Assembly (NCBI RefSeq): GCF_900109095.1 | Contig: NZ_FNYZ01000002.1 | Location: forward strand, 186,001-250,000 | Direction of reading: 5' to 3' | Origin: Sphingobium sp. AP50 | GTDB taxonomy: Bacteria; Pseudomonadota; Alphaproteobacteria; Sphingomonadales; Sphingomonadaceae | DNA: 64,000 nt | Shown here: one piece after another, positions 49,189 to 57,162 of the stretch | How positions within the stretch are numbered: the first letter of the stretch is position 1 | How the letters are laid out: each line of letters opens with the position of its first letter | Program-made: the position numbers and the translations under genes | The notes under the pieces: generated by a model | What the model saw: the letters and a program-made list of their open reading frames with translations, nothing else | The model's database searches: none | Told to the model about the DNA's origin: nothing

Positions 49189-49202
49189 ACCCAAGGAACA
49201 AT
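49189..49202 (+). promoter_or_regulatory. Shared PQQ-regulon site, copy after the porin, facing the TonB receptor
   Basis: ACCCAAGGAACAAT, preceded by CCG as in the copy at 30561-30574 (ACCCAAGGTATAAT). It lies 90 bases before the TonB receptor at 49293, but the porin terminator stands in between, so a promoter would have to begin within or after the terminator. Confidence 0.4.
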
Positions 49203-49214
49203 GTCACGAAGCGG

Positions 49215-49248
49215 GGGCCGCATCCTAATAGGGATGCGGCCCTTTTTT
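49215..49248 (+). terminator. Rho-independent terminator of the porin gene
   Basis: GGGCCGCATCC (49215-49225), loop TAATAG-type, GGATGCGGCCC (49232-49242), then TTTTTT (49243-49248). Perfect 11-bp stem and classical T-run. Confidence 0.95.
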
Positions 49249-49292
49249 GATCAAGGCTTGAAAAACAAGCATAGGGGCGCGAGGGGATCGCT

Positions 49293-51308
49293 ATGAAAAA
49301 TTTCGTGCTGCCTGCCATTTTGCTGACCGTTCCGACCGCCGCTCTGGCGCAGGCGCCCGATGAGGCTGCCGGGGACGCATCCGCCATCATAGTGACGGGC
49401 GCGGGGCTGGACCTGCCGCCCGGCACACCCGCATACGGATCGGTCGTGATCGACCGGCAACGCCTGCTGGACAGCGCATCGGGCCGGATCGAAAGCGTGC
49501 TGGGCGATGTCGCCGGCTTCCAGCAGTTCCGCCGGTCGGACAGTCGATCCTCCAACCCCTCCAATCAAGGTGCGACGCTGCGCGCGCTGGGCGGCAATGC
49601 GTCCAGCCGGACGCTGATGCTGCTGGACGGCGTACCGGTCGCCGATCCCTTCTTCGGCTATATCCCTTTCAGTTCTCTGGCGCCGGAACGCCTGTCGGTG
49701 GTGCGGGTGACGCGCGGCGGCGGCATCGGCGCCTTTGGTGCGGGCGCGGTGGCCGGCACGATCGAAATGGCCAGCGCTACCCGCGACCAGTTGCCCGACT
49801 TTACCGCCAGCGCCTTTTACGGCAGCCGCGATTCGACCGAATTGTCCGCCGGGCTGACGCAGGATCTGGGCGGGGGCTATGTCTCGCTGTCGGGCCGCTG
49901 GGACCGGGGCGACGGCTTTCAGACCACGCCGAAGGACCAGCGCGTCTCCGCCACCGTGCCAGCCGCCTATGATGGCTGGTCGACCAATTTGCGCGCCGTA
50001 GCCCCCCTGTCCGCCACGTCAGAACTGCAATTCCGCGCGACCCTGTTCGAAGACAACCGCACCCTGCGCTTCAAGGGCGCGGACAGCATGAGCCAGGGGC
50101 AGGATGCCAGCATCCGCTACATCAATCGCGGGTCGTGGCAGGTGGACGCGCTGGCTTATATTCAGGCGCGCAACTTCTCCAATATCGTCATGTCCTCCTC
50201 CACTTTCCGCAAGTCGCTGGACCAGCGCAACACACCCTCCACCGGGATCGGCGGCAAGATCGAGATACGGCCGCCGGTCGGTTCTGACCATATGCTGCGC
50301 CTTGGCGTCGACACGCGCTTTGCCACCGGCGACATGTATGAGGACGCCTATAACGCCAATCTCGCCGCCAATCCGCGCACCTTCCTGCGCCATGCGGGCG
50401 GCGACCAGTGGACGCGCGGCATCTTCATCGAGGATGACTGGACGCTCGGCGATCTGGTGCTGACAGGCGGCGCACGCGCCGATCGCTGGTCGATCACCAA
50501 CGGCTTCTATCATCAGGTCAGCGCCACTACCGGCGCAGCGACCGGCAGCGACTATGCCGACCGGTCGGGCTGGGAAACGTCCGGCCGGATCGGTGCGCTC
50601 TATCATGTGGCTGACGCGGTGGCGCTGCGGGCATCGGCCTATAGCGGCTTCCGCCTGCCGACCCTGAATGAACTCTATCGCCCCTTCGTGGTCTTCCCGA
50701 TCACGACGCAGGCCAATGCCGCGCTCAATCCGGAAAAGCTCAAGGGCGCGGAAGCGGGCATCGACCTGACCCCGGCCAAGGGCATCACCCTGTCGGCCAC
50801 GGCCTTCTACAACCGGCTGGACGATGCGATCGCCAATGTGACGATCAACCCAACGACGCGCAAGCGGCAGAATGTGAACCGCATCGTCGCCAAGGGCATA
50901 GAGTTGACGGCGGCAGCTAAACTGGGCGACATCAACCTGTCCGCCTCCTATGCCTACAGCCACAGCCGGGTCGATGCGCCGGGCGAAGCCTTTGACGGTC
51001 TGCGCCCGGCCCAGACGCCCAGCCATGCCGCCAGCGCCACGATTGCCTACAGCCCCGCTTCCGGCCCGTCGCTGTCGACCACGCTGCGCTATGTCGCCAA
51101 ACAATATGAGGACGACCTGCAAAGCGATGTATTGCCGGACGCGCTGACGGTGGACGCCATCGCCCGCCTGCCGGTCGGCCATGGCATCAGCCTGGTGGCG
51201 CGCGGCGAAAATCTGTTCGACAAGGCCGTCGTCACCCGCAATTCCGGCGGATCGATCGACCTGGGCACCCCGCGCACCTTGTGGATCGGCGTGACTTTCG
51301 GCGGGTGA
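49293..51308 (+). CDS. TonB-dependent outer-membrane receptor
   Basis: 671 residues, signal peptide MKNFVLPAILLTVPTAALAQ. The TonB box region is AIIVTGAGLDLPPG; the plug shows NQGATLRALGGNASSRTLMLLDGVPVADPFFGY and VTRGGGIGAFGAGAVAGTIEMAS, and the barrel ends GTPRTLWIGVTFGG with the usual ENLFDKAVVTRNSGG near the end. It is smaller than the other receptors in the window, of the BtuB/vitamin or metal-chelate size range. No STN domain. A regulon-like site lies upstream and the DUF3526 ABC cluster is convergent downstream. Substrate unknown. Confidence 0.9.
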   Translation: MKNFVLPAILLTVPTAALAQAPDEAAGDASAIIVTGAGLDLPPGTPAYGSVVIDRQRLLDSASGRIESVLGDVAGFQQFRRSDSRSSNPSNQGATLRALGGNASSRTLMLLDGVPVADPFFGYIPFSSLAPERLSVVRVTRGGGIGAFGAGAVAGTIEMASATRDQLPDFTASAFYGSRDSTELSAGLTQDLGGGYVSLSGRWDRGDGFQTTPKDQRVSATVPAAYDGWSTNLRAVAPLSATSELQFRATLFEDNRTLRFKGADSMSQGQDASIRYINRGSWQVDALAYIQARNFSNIVMSSSTFRKSLDQRNTPSTGIGGKIEIRPPVGSDHMLRLGVDTRFATGDMYEDAYNANLAANPRTFLRHAGGDQWTRGIFIEDDWTLGDLVLTGGARADRWSITNGFYHQVSATTGAATGSDYADRSGWETSGRIGALYHVADAVALRASAYSGFRLPTLNELYRPFVVFPITTQANAALNPEKLKGAEAGIDLTPAKGITLSATAFYNRLDDAIANVTINPTTRKRQNVNRIVAKGIELTAAAKLGDINLSASYAYSHSRVDAPGEAFDGLRPAQTPSHAASATIAYSPASGPSLSTTLRYVAKQYEDDLQSDVLPDALTVDAIARLPVGHGISLVARGENLFDKAVVTRNSGGSIDLGTPRTLWIGVTFGG

Positions 51309-51321
51309 CGGGATGGGGCAT

Positions 51322-51346
51322 GAAGGCCAGCTTGCTGCTGGCCTTC
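51322..51346. terminator. Hairpin between the TonB receptor and ABC permease genes
   Basis: GAAGGCCAGC (51322-51331), loop TTGCT, GCTGGCCTTC (51337-51346), a perfect 10-bp stem between convergent genes ending at 51308 and 51366. Confidence 0.8.
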
Positions 51347-51365
51347 GGTCTCAGGGAAGCAACAA

Positions 51366-52616
51366 TCAGCCCTCGAACTTCGGAGCCTTGTCGAAGTCGC
51401 CTTTGCCGAAGGGTTTGTCGGCGAAAAGATAGCCATAATAGAAATTGCGCAAACGCTTGTGGAAAGCGCGGACGCGATCCTGATAGGCGAGTTGCGCCTG
51501 CATGTCGGTCTCGGCGAGCCGGGCGAGAACCGACTGAACCCCAACCGACGGCAGCAGCCAGCCGATATTGTGAGCGGCCGCATCGCGCGCCTCTATCCCT
51601 TGGCGATAGGCGGCGACCTTGCCCGCGACGCTTTCATCGCCGACCTGATGAAAGGCGAGATACCATTTATAGTGGAAGGCGGCGGTCAGCGGCGGGCTGT
51701 CCTTCCATTCGGGATGGCTGGTGTAAAAGGCGCGCATCGTGTCCTCGCGTGGAATGTCCCAGGCGCGGTTCACCGCGTCGCGCTGGGCCAGCGTCAGTTC
51801 CACGCCCTGACCGACCGGGATCTCCTGATTGATCGCGACATGGGCAACGGTCGGCAGGATCAGCGTCAGCACCAGCCACAGCCCGGCCAGCGTCGCCGCA
51901 TTGGCGACCGAGGTCCAGCGGAGCCGCCCGATCAGCAGTGTCACGCCGATCCAGAAGGCGAGGTAGAGCGCGATAAGCGCCAGTACGGCCAGCAACGTGG
52001 CGCTCGGCACCTGTGACAGGATCGCCCCGATCGTCAGTGGCACCGCCAGTGCCACGAACAGCAGTCCACTGCGCAGCAGCACCCGGCGCGCCCACAGATG
52101 CCGCCCTGATCCGGCGATCGCGTCCAGCATGCGCAGGCGTCCCGCTTCCCGCTCGCCCGACACCAGATCATGGAACAAGGCGATCACGAACAGCGGCGTC
52201 AGATAGACCAGTAGGAAGGTGAAATCGAAACGGCCGGGCAAGGCGAGTTCCGGATTGAACGCCTCCCCGTCATAAAGCTGCGCCTCCAGCCCCAATGCGC
52301 GGACTCGCAATATATAGGGCGCGACGTCGCGCAGGCCGAGCGCTGCGAAAGCGAGCGGCGCGGGCGCATCCCATGTCGCGTGAAAGCTGTAATAGGCGGC
52401 GCTGCCCGCATCCTTCGTCTTGTCGACCCATGCGGCGATGCGGGCGATATCCTGCGCCTGTTTGGGCTGGATACGGGCGATGACGTCGCGCTGCCGGGTA
52501 ACCTCCGCCATGCCCGCCGCCACGGCGGCGATCGAAAGTAGGGCGACCAGCAGCAGCGTCCATATCGCCATGCGGACACGCAGCAACAGGCGCAGTTCGT
52601 GGGCGATCAGGATCAT
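51366..52616 (-). CDS. ABC-2-type permease with DUF3526 domain (second permease)
   Basis: 416 residues from the ATG at 52616, which lies in the ATGA overlap with the upstream permease; a longer frame is a shadow. An N-terminal helix (MILIAHELRLLLRVRMAIWT), a large periplasmic loop (about 40-150) with DIARIAAWVDKTKDAGSAAYYSFHATWD, then six helices including LVYLTPLFVIALFHDLVSGEREAGRLRMLDAI, typical of ABC-2 exporters involved in copper-enzyme maturation (NosY-like) and of DUF3526 proteins. A second large loop contains REDTMRAFYTSHPEWKD. Export or membrane-surface assembly function is inferred; the substrate is unknown. Confidence 0.85.
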   Translation of the reverse strand: MILIAHELRLLLRVRMAIWTLLLVALLSIAAVAAGMAEVTRQRDVIARIQPKQAQDIARIAAWVDKTKDAGSAAYYSFHATWDAPAPLAFAALGLRDVAPYILRVRALGLEAQLYDGEAFNPELALPGRFDFTFLLVYLTPLFVIALFHDLVSGEREAGRLRMLDAIAGSGRHLWARRVLLRSGLLFVALAVPLTIGAILSQVPSATLLAVLALIALYLAFWIGVTLLIGRLRWTSVANAATLAGLWLVLTLILPTVAHVAINQEIPVGQGVELTLAQRDAVNRAWDIPREDTMRAFYTSHPEWKDSPPLTAAFHYKWYLAFHQVGDESVAGKVAAYRQGIEARDAAAHNIGWLLPSVGVQSVLARLAETDMQAQLAYQDRVRAFHKRLRNFYYGYLFADKPFGKGDFDKAPKFEG

Positions 52617-54055
52617 GGACGGGCTTTCTGAAGGTGGCGGGCGACGGGCAGCAGCGCCAGCGCGGCGATGACCAGCCAGACGAGCAGCAGGCCAAGGCCG
52701 GGCAGGCTGGCCTGCACCAGATTGGTGGCGCTGGCCGGCTGGAAGCGGAATTGCGGGATCGCATGCCAATGATCGGCGGAGATGCGCTTGCGCTGGTCGG
52801 CGCCCACATCCTTCGCTTTGTCGTCGGCATAGCTGACGGCTTCGGCCTGAAGCCTGTTCAGCCGCTGCACCATGTCATAGCGATAGGCCTCCGCCTGCGT
52901 CAGGAAGCGGCGATGGCCGGCCAGGTCGGTGCCCGCCGCCGCCATCGACAATTGCCGCAGCGAAATGGCCGGGCTGACGATGCCGAAGCCGTCGGTCATG
53001 CGGCTTTGCGCCGCCTGAATGGCGAAGCTGCGATCGGAATAATCGTCGAACAGGCGGGAGGTGAGCTTTTCGCCCTCCATCCCCAGCAGGCCGTTATAAT
53101 TGACCGGCAGATCCTCGACGCGGGTGACGCCATATCGGCGCAGCGTTCTTTCCTTGAACGCCTTGAAGAAAGGATCGTCGGGATTGTGACTGTCGCCCAG
53201 CCTGTGCAGATCATGCGCGATGGCAATGTCGGTTTCCAGTCGCGTCGGGAGGGCGTGGGTCTGCGCCGCGACATCCGGCGCGACGCGCGGCAGCAGGATG
53301 ACCAGTACGGCCCAGAGCGCCAGCAGCGCGAGCAGCGCGTCGCGCCCCCGCCGCACCAGCGCGGATGCCAATATCACGATGATCGCCCACAAAGTCAGAT
53401 AGGCGGCATAGCCCAGCGCAATGACCAGCATCGGCCCGGCCAGCGCGCCGGGCTGTCCGGCGATCAGCAGAAAGGCGATCATCGCGGGCAGGCCGACCAG
53501 CGCCGCGACCACGCTCAGCGTCAGCAACTTGCCTATGACGAGCGCGTGGGCCGACACGCCTTGCACCAGCATCTGCCGCAGCGTCCCGCGTTCCCGCTCC
53601 CGCGCGACCGCACCATAGCCCAGGAAGATCAGCAGCAAGGGCGCGATCACCTGCAAGACGAAGGCGGGTGTCAACTGGCCGAACCGAACCAGCAGCGAGG
53701 ATTGGCGGACATCGCCGAAATTGGCGCTGTTCTGCCGGTGCCCCTCCAGGAACATGCTGTTGCCGGTAAAGGCATCGACGCCGGGGTCGAAGGCGGCCAG
53801 CGGCCCCAGCGGGCGAAAGATGAAATTGCCGAAATGCACCATGCGATGCGGATGCCGGTCCGGCTGGGCCTCGAATTCCTTGGCGGCCTGCGCCTGAAAG
53901 CGATCACGGGTTTGCGTGATCGACTGTTGGTGCGACCAGCTTATGAGCGCGGCCGCCAATGTCAGCAGCACCAGCAGTGCAAAGGCAACGACGGCGACGC
54001 GGTTGCGCCGCATCAATCGTAGCTCGTCGCGCGCGATCAGGGTTATGGCGCTCAT
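52613..54055 (-). CDS. ABC-2-type permease with DUF3526 domain (first permease)
   Basis: 480 residues. Same architecture as its neighbour: N-terminal helix (ARDELRLMRRNRVAVVAFALLVLLTLAAAL), a periplasmic loop with FRPLGPLAAFDPGVDAFTGN, six helices including LQVIAPLLLIFLGYGAVARERERGTLRQMLVQG, and a long DUF3526 loop with HNPDDPFFKAFKERTLRRYGVTRVEDLPVNYNGLLGMEGEKLTSRLFDDY. Its start overlaps the ATPase gene by ATGA and its stop overlaps the second permease. The pair most likely forms one heterodimeric channel with the ATPase. Confidence 0.87.
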   Translation of the reverse strand: MSAITLIARDELRLMRRNRVAVVAFALLVLLTLAAALISWSHQQSITQTRDRFQAQAAKEFEAQPDRHPHRMVHFGNFIFRPLGPLAAFDPGVDAFTGNSMFLEGHRQNSANFGDVRQSSLLVRFGQLTPAFVLQVIAPLLLIFLGYGAVARERERGTLRQMLVQGVSAHALVIGKLLTLSVVAALVGLPAMIAFLLIAGQPGALAGPMLVIALGYAAYLTLWAIIVILASALVRRGRDALLALLALWAVLVILLPRVAPDVAAQTHALPTRLETDIAIAHDLHRLGDSHNPDDPFFKAFKERTLRRYGVTRVEDLPVNYNGLLGMEGEKLTSRLFDDYSDRSFAIQAAQSRMTDGFGIVSPAISLRQLSMAAAGTDLAGHRRFLTQAEAYRYDMVQRLNRLQAEAVSYADDKAKDVGADQRKRISADHWHAIPQFRFQPASATNLVQASLPGLGLLLVWLVIAALALLPVARHLQKARP

Positions 54056-54789
54056 GCGGCGGCAACTTCTCGGGAGAATTTGCGGTGCAGTTCACGCACG
54101 TCGAACCGTTCCTCGCCCTGCGCGCTGGCTTCATCGACGATGCGCCCGGATTCCAGGAAGCCGATGCGGTGGGCAATGTCAGCGGCGGAGAGCAGGTCAT
54201 GCGTGACCATCAGCACCGCCGCACCCTTCCGTGCGACATCATGCACCAACTTGTTGAAATCGGCCGTGGCGCGCGGATCGAGGCCGGAGGAGGGTTCGTC
54301 CAGCAGCAGCACCGGCACTTCGCGCAGCAGGGCGATGGCGATCGCCACTTTCTGCCGCATGCCTTTGGAAAAGCCGCCGAGCCTTTTGTCCCAGGCGGCG
54401 GATTGCAACCCAGTCGCCTCGAACGCGCCGTCGATCGCATCCGGCGCAGGATGGCGCCCGGCCAGCGCCAGCAGATAGGCCGCATTTTCCCGCGCCGTCA
54501 GATGCTCATAAAGAGCCACATTTTCCGGCACATAGGCAATCTGTTCCCGCGCCTTGTCCGGTTCCACCGCCGGATCATGCCCCGCGATCAGCACGGTGCC
54601 GCTATCGGGCCGGGCAAAGCCCAGAAGCGTCGACATGGTGGTCGATTTGCCCGCGCCATTGCCGCCCAGCAGCGCGTAAATCTCCCCCGCATCGACATGC
54701 AGGGTCAGCCCGTGCAACACCCGATGGCGGCCATAGGACAGGGTGACGTCGGACAAATGAATGCGCTGGCCGGTGGCGGTCAGGGACAT
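54052..54789 (-). CDS. ABC transporter ATP-binding protein (NosF-like) of the DUF3526 system
   Basis: 245 residues from the ATG at 54789, with GAGGAG upstream. Walker A is LLGGNGAGKSTTMSTLLGF, the signature is LGGFSKGMRQKVAIAIALL, Walker B is VPVLLLDEPSSGLDP, and the switch His is in VLMVTHDL. The first gene of the ATPase-permease-permease unit, all linked by ATGA overlaps. It is divergent from the TonB receptor at 54941, with a palindrome-rich gap between. Coupling energy for export by the two DUF3526 permeases is the expected role. Confidence 0.92.
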   Translation of the reverse strand: MSLTATGQRIHLSDVTLSYGRHRVLHGLTLHVDAGEIYALLGGNGAGKSTTMSTLLGFARPDSGTVLIAGHDPAVEPDKAREQIAYVPENVALYEHLTARENAAYLLALAGRHPAPDAIDGAFEATGLQSAAWDKRLGGFSKGMRQKVAIAIALLREVPVLLLDEPSSGLDPRATADFNKLVHDVARKGAAVLMVTHDLLSAADIAHRIGFLESGRIVDEASAQGEERFDVRELHRKFSREVAAA

Positions 54790-54841
54790 GAATGGGGCTC
54801 CTCGGATTTTCGCCGAAAGCATTTCGCCGATGCAGCAATCT

Positions 54842-54924
54842 GTCAATGAAATAATATAACATTTCCATTGACGGCCACGACCTGGCTCCCCTAGGGCCTG
54901 CCGCGAATGAGATTCTGTCTCATT
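54842..54924. promoter_or_regulatory. Divergent control region with Fur-like palindrome
   Basis: AATGAGATTCTGTCTCATT at 54906-54924 has 7-base arms around 5 bases and matches the Fur 19-mer palindrome at about 16 of 19 positions; it ends 16 bases before the receptor ATG. A second inverted repeat, GTCAATGAAAT (54842-54852) with ATTTCCATTGAC (54861-54872), flanks an AT-rich AATATAAC. Iron control of the receptor and possibly of the ABC unit is inferred. Confidence 0.6.
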
Positions 54925-54940
54925 TCATTCAGGGGAAATT

Positions 54941-57145
54941 ATGTCGATCCAGTTCCTGCCGCGCCCGCGCGCTGCGTCCGCCCGTTCTCGCCGCGTCCGC
55001 CACATCGCCTGCGCCTTGCCGTTGGCCGCTGGTCTGGCTTGTGTCGCAGCGCAGGCCCAAACCGGTGACGCGATCCATCATGTGCAGGAGGGAGAGGGCG
55101 CCATCACCGTGACCGGGGCGCGGCAGGCCTATCGCGGCGACTTCGCGATGAAGGAAATTCCGCAGGCGATTACGGACATCAGCGCCGAGACGCTGCAACA
55201 AAATGCTATCCTGCGGCTGACCGACGCGCTGGACATGAATGCGTCCGTCGCGCGCCAGAATACGCTGGGCGGCCTTTGGGACAGTTTCGCCATTCGCGGC
55301 TTTGCGGGTGATGAAAATCTGCCGAGCGGCTATCTGGTCAACGGCTTCAATGCCGGGCGCGGCTTTGGCGGCCAGCGCGATGTCGCCGGGATCGAGCGGG
55401 TCGAGGTGCTCAAGGGGCCGGCGGCAGCGCTGATCGGTCGCGGCGAGCCGGGCGGCACGATCAACCTCGTCACCAAACAGGCGAAAATCGGCCGGACCTT
55501 CGGCAGCGGATCGCTGCAATATGGCAGCTATGACCGTTTCCGCGCCGACGCCGACGCCAATCTGGCGCTGACCGATGGCATCACAGCGCGGCTGATCGGC
55601 TATTATGAGAAGGGTGACACGTTCCGCGACCATGTGTCGCAGAAGCGCTGGGGCTTCCTGCCCTCGATCGGCGTCGCGCTGGGCGATCGGACGCGCCTGA
55701 CCTATGATTTTGAATGGACCCGCGTGGAGGTGCCGTTTGATCGCGGCATCGTCGTCCTCAACAATGATTTCAATACCGTCCCGCGCTCACGCTTTCTGGG
55801 CGAACCGGGGGATGGCGACACGATCGCCCGCGCCACCGGCCATCAGTTGCGGCTCGACCATCAGTTCAATGATGACTGGAGCCTGCTGGTCGGGGCCAGC
55901 CATCGCGATACGCTGCTGACCGGCTTTTCGTCCGACGCGGAGCAGACGGCTTCGCGCCAGAAGCTCTACGTCGATGGCCATTCCCTGTCGCGCCAGCGCC
56001 GCTCGCGCCGCTATGATGCGGAACATAGCGTGGTCCGCGCCGAACTGGCGGGCAATTTCGCGACGGGAGCACTGCGCCATCGCGTGCTGATCGGCGGCGA
56101 TTTCGACCAGTTCGAATATGATAATTATTTCACCCGCTTCCGTCCCCCGGCTGTCAGCGCCAACCCGAGCGATCAGACGGGCTATGTCATCGACATCGAC
56201 AATCCGGTCTATGGCCAATATCCGCTGCCTGCGAAGGCGGTTCAAACCAACCGTCTCGATACCCAGCGCAGCTTCGGCTTCTATGTGCAGGACCAGATCG
56301 AACTGACCGATCGGCTCCAGATCCGCATCGGCGGCCGTTACGACAATCTGACGCTGAAGGTCGACAATCGCCTGCTTGCGGCGGCCAGTCGTTATAACAA
56401 GCGCAAATATGAACGGTTCAGCGCGCAGGCCGGCATCGTCTATGAACTGAGTGCCCCGGTCAGCCTTTATGCCGCTTATGGTCAGGGCTATCGCGCCAAT
56501 GTCGGCGCCGACTTCAACAATGAAATTTTCGATCCCGAAACCAGCGAATCCATCGAAACCGGCGTCAAATTGACGGCGTTGGGCGGCGCGCTGACGGGCA
56601 CCTTGTCGGTCTATCAACTGACCAAGAAGAATGTGCTGGCGAGTGACAATAATAATCCGGGCTTTTCCGTTGCGATCGGCAAGGCGCGCAGCCGCGGCAT
56701 CGAACTGGACGTGAACGGCCATCTGCCCGGCGACATCGATATCCTGCTGAGCTACGCCTATACCGATGCAGAGGCCCGTTCGGCGGTGAATGACGCCAAT
56801 TTCGGTTACCAGATTCTGCCGGGCGACAGGCTGATCAACATTCCCGACCACAATCTGAACATTCAGTTCGCCAAGCATTTCGAATTTGCCCGGCGCGGGG
56901 CGCAACTGGGTGCGGGCATGCAATATGTCGGCGAACGGCTGGGCGAGACGGGTACGGACTTCACCCTGCCGTCGCACACCCTGTTCCGCCTGTTCGGCAG
57001 CGTCGATGCGATTGAGGGCGTCGAACTGTTCGGGACAATCAGCAACCTGTTCGACGAGAAATGGTATGCCAGCAGTTATAGCTCGGTCTGGGTGCAGCCC
57101 GGCACGCCGCGCACCGCCACCATCGGCGTGCGCGCCCGCTTATGA
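54941..57145 (+). CDS. TonB-dependent siderophore-type receptor
   Basis: 734 residues, long signal peptide ending near AAQAQ. The plug has FAMKEIPQAITDISAETLQQNAILRLTDALDMNASVARQNTLGGLWDSFAIRGFAGDENLPSGYLVNGF, the pattern of siderophore receptors of the FhuE/FpvA kind, and VEVLKGPAAALIGRGEPGGTINLVTKQ. The barrel ends PGTPRTATIGVRARL. A Fur-like box lies just upstream. Its stop overlaps or nearly abuts the start of the M14 peptidase, so receptor and peptidase are one transcription unit. The ligand is probably a ferric chelate, but a peptide-containing one would fit the peptidase. Confidence 0.92.
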   Translation: MSIQFLPRPRAASARSRRVRHIACALPLAAGLACVAAQAQTGDAIHHVQEGEGAITVTGARQAYRGDFAMKEIPQAITDISAETLQQNAILRLTDALDMNASVARQNTLGGLWDSFAIRGFAGDENLPSGYLVNGFNAGRGFGGQRDVAGIERVEVLKGPAAALIGRGEPGGTINLVTKQAKIGRTFGSGSLQYGSYDRFRADADANLALTDGITARLIGYYEKGDTFRDHVSQKRWGFLPSIGVALGDRTRLTYDFEWTRVEVPFDRGIVVLNNDFNTVPRSRFLGEPGDGDTIARATGHQLRLDHQFNDDWSLLVGASHRDTLLTGFSSDAEQTASRQKLYVDGHSLSRQRRSRRYDAEHSVVRAELAGNFATGALRHRVLIGGDFDQFEYDNYFTRFRPPAVSANPSDQTGYVIDIDNPVYGQYPLPAKAVQTNRLDTQRSFGFYVQDQIELTDRLQIRIGGRYDNLTLKVDNRLLAAASRYNKRKYERFSAQAGIVYELSAPVSLYAAYGQGYRANVGADFNNEIFDPETSESIETGVKLTALGGALTGTLSVYQLTKKNVLASDNNNPGFSVAIGKARSRGIELDVNGHLPGDIDILLSYAYTDAEARSAVNDANFGYQILPGDRLINIPDHNLNIQFAKHFEFARRGAQLGAGMQYVGERLGETGTDFTLPSHTLFRLFGSVDAIEGVELFGTISNLFDEKWYASSYSSVWVQPGTPRTATIGVRARL

Positions 57146-57162
57146 GCCGGAGGGATAGAGAC

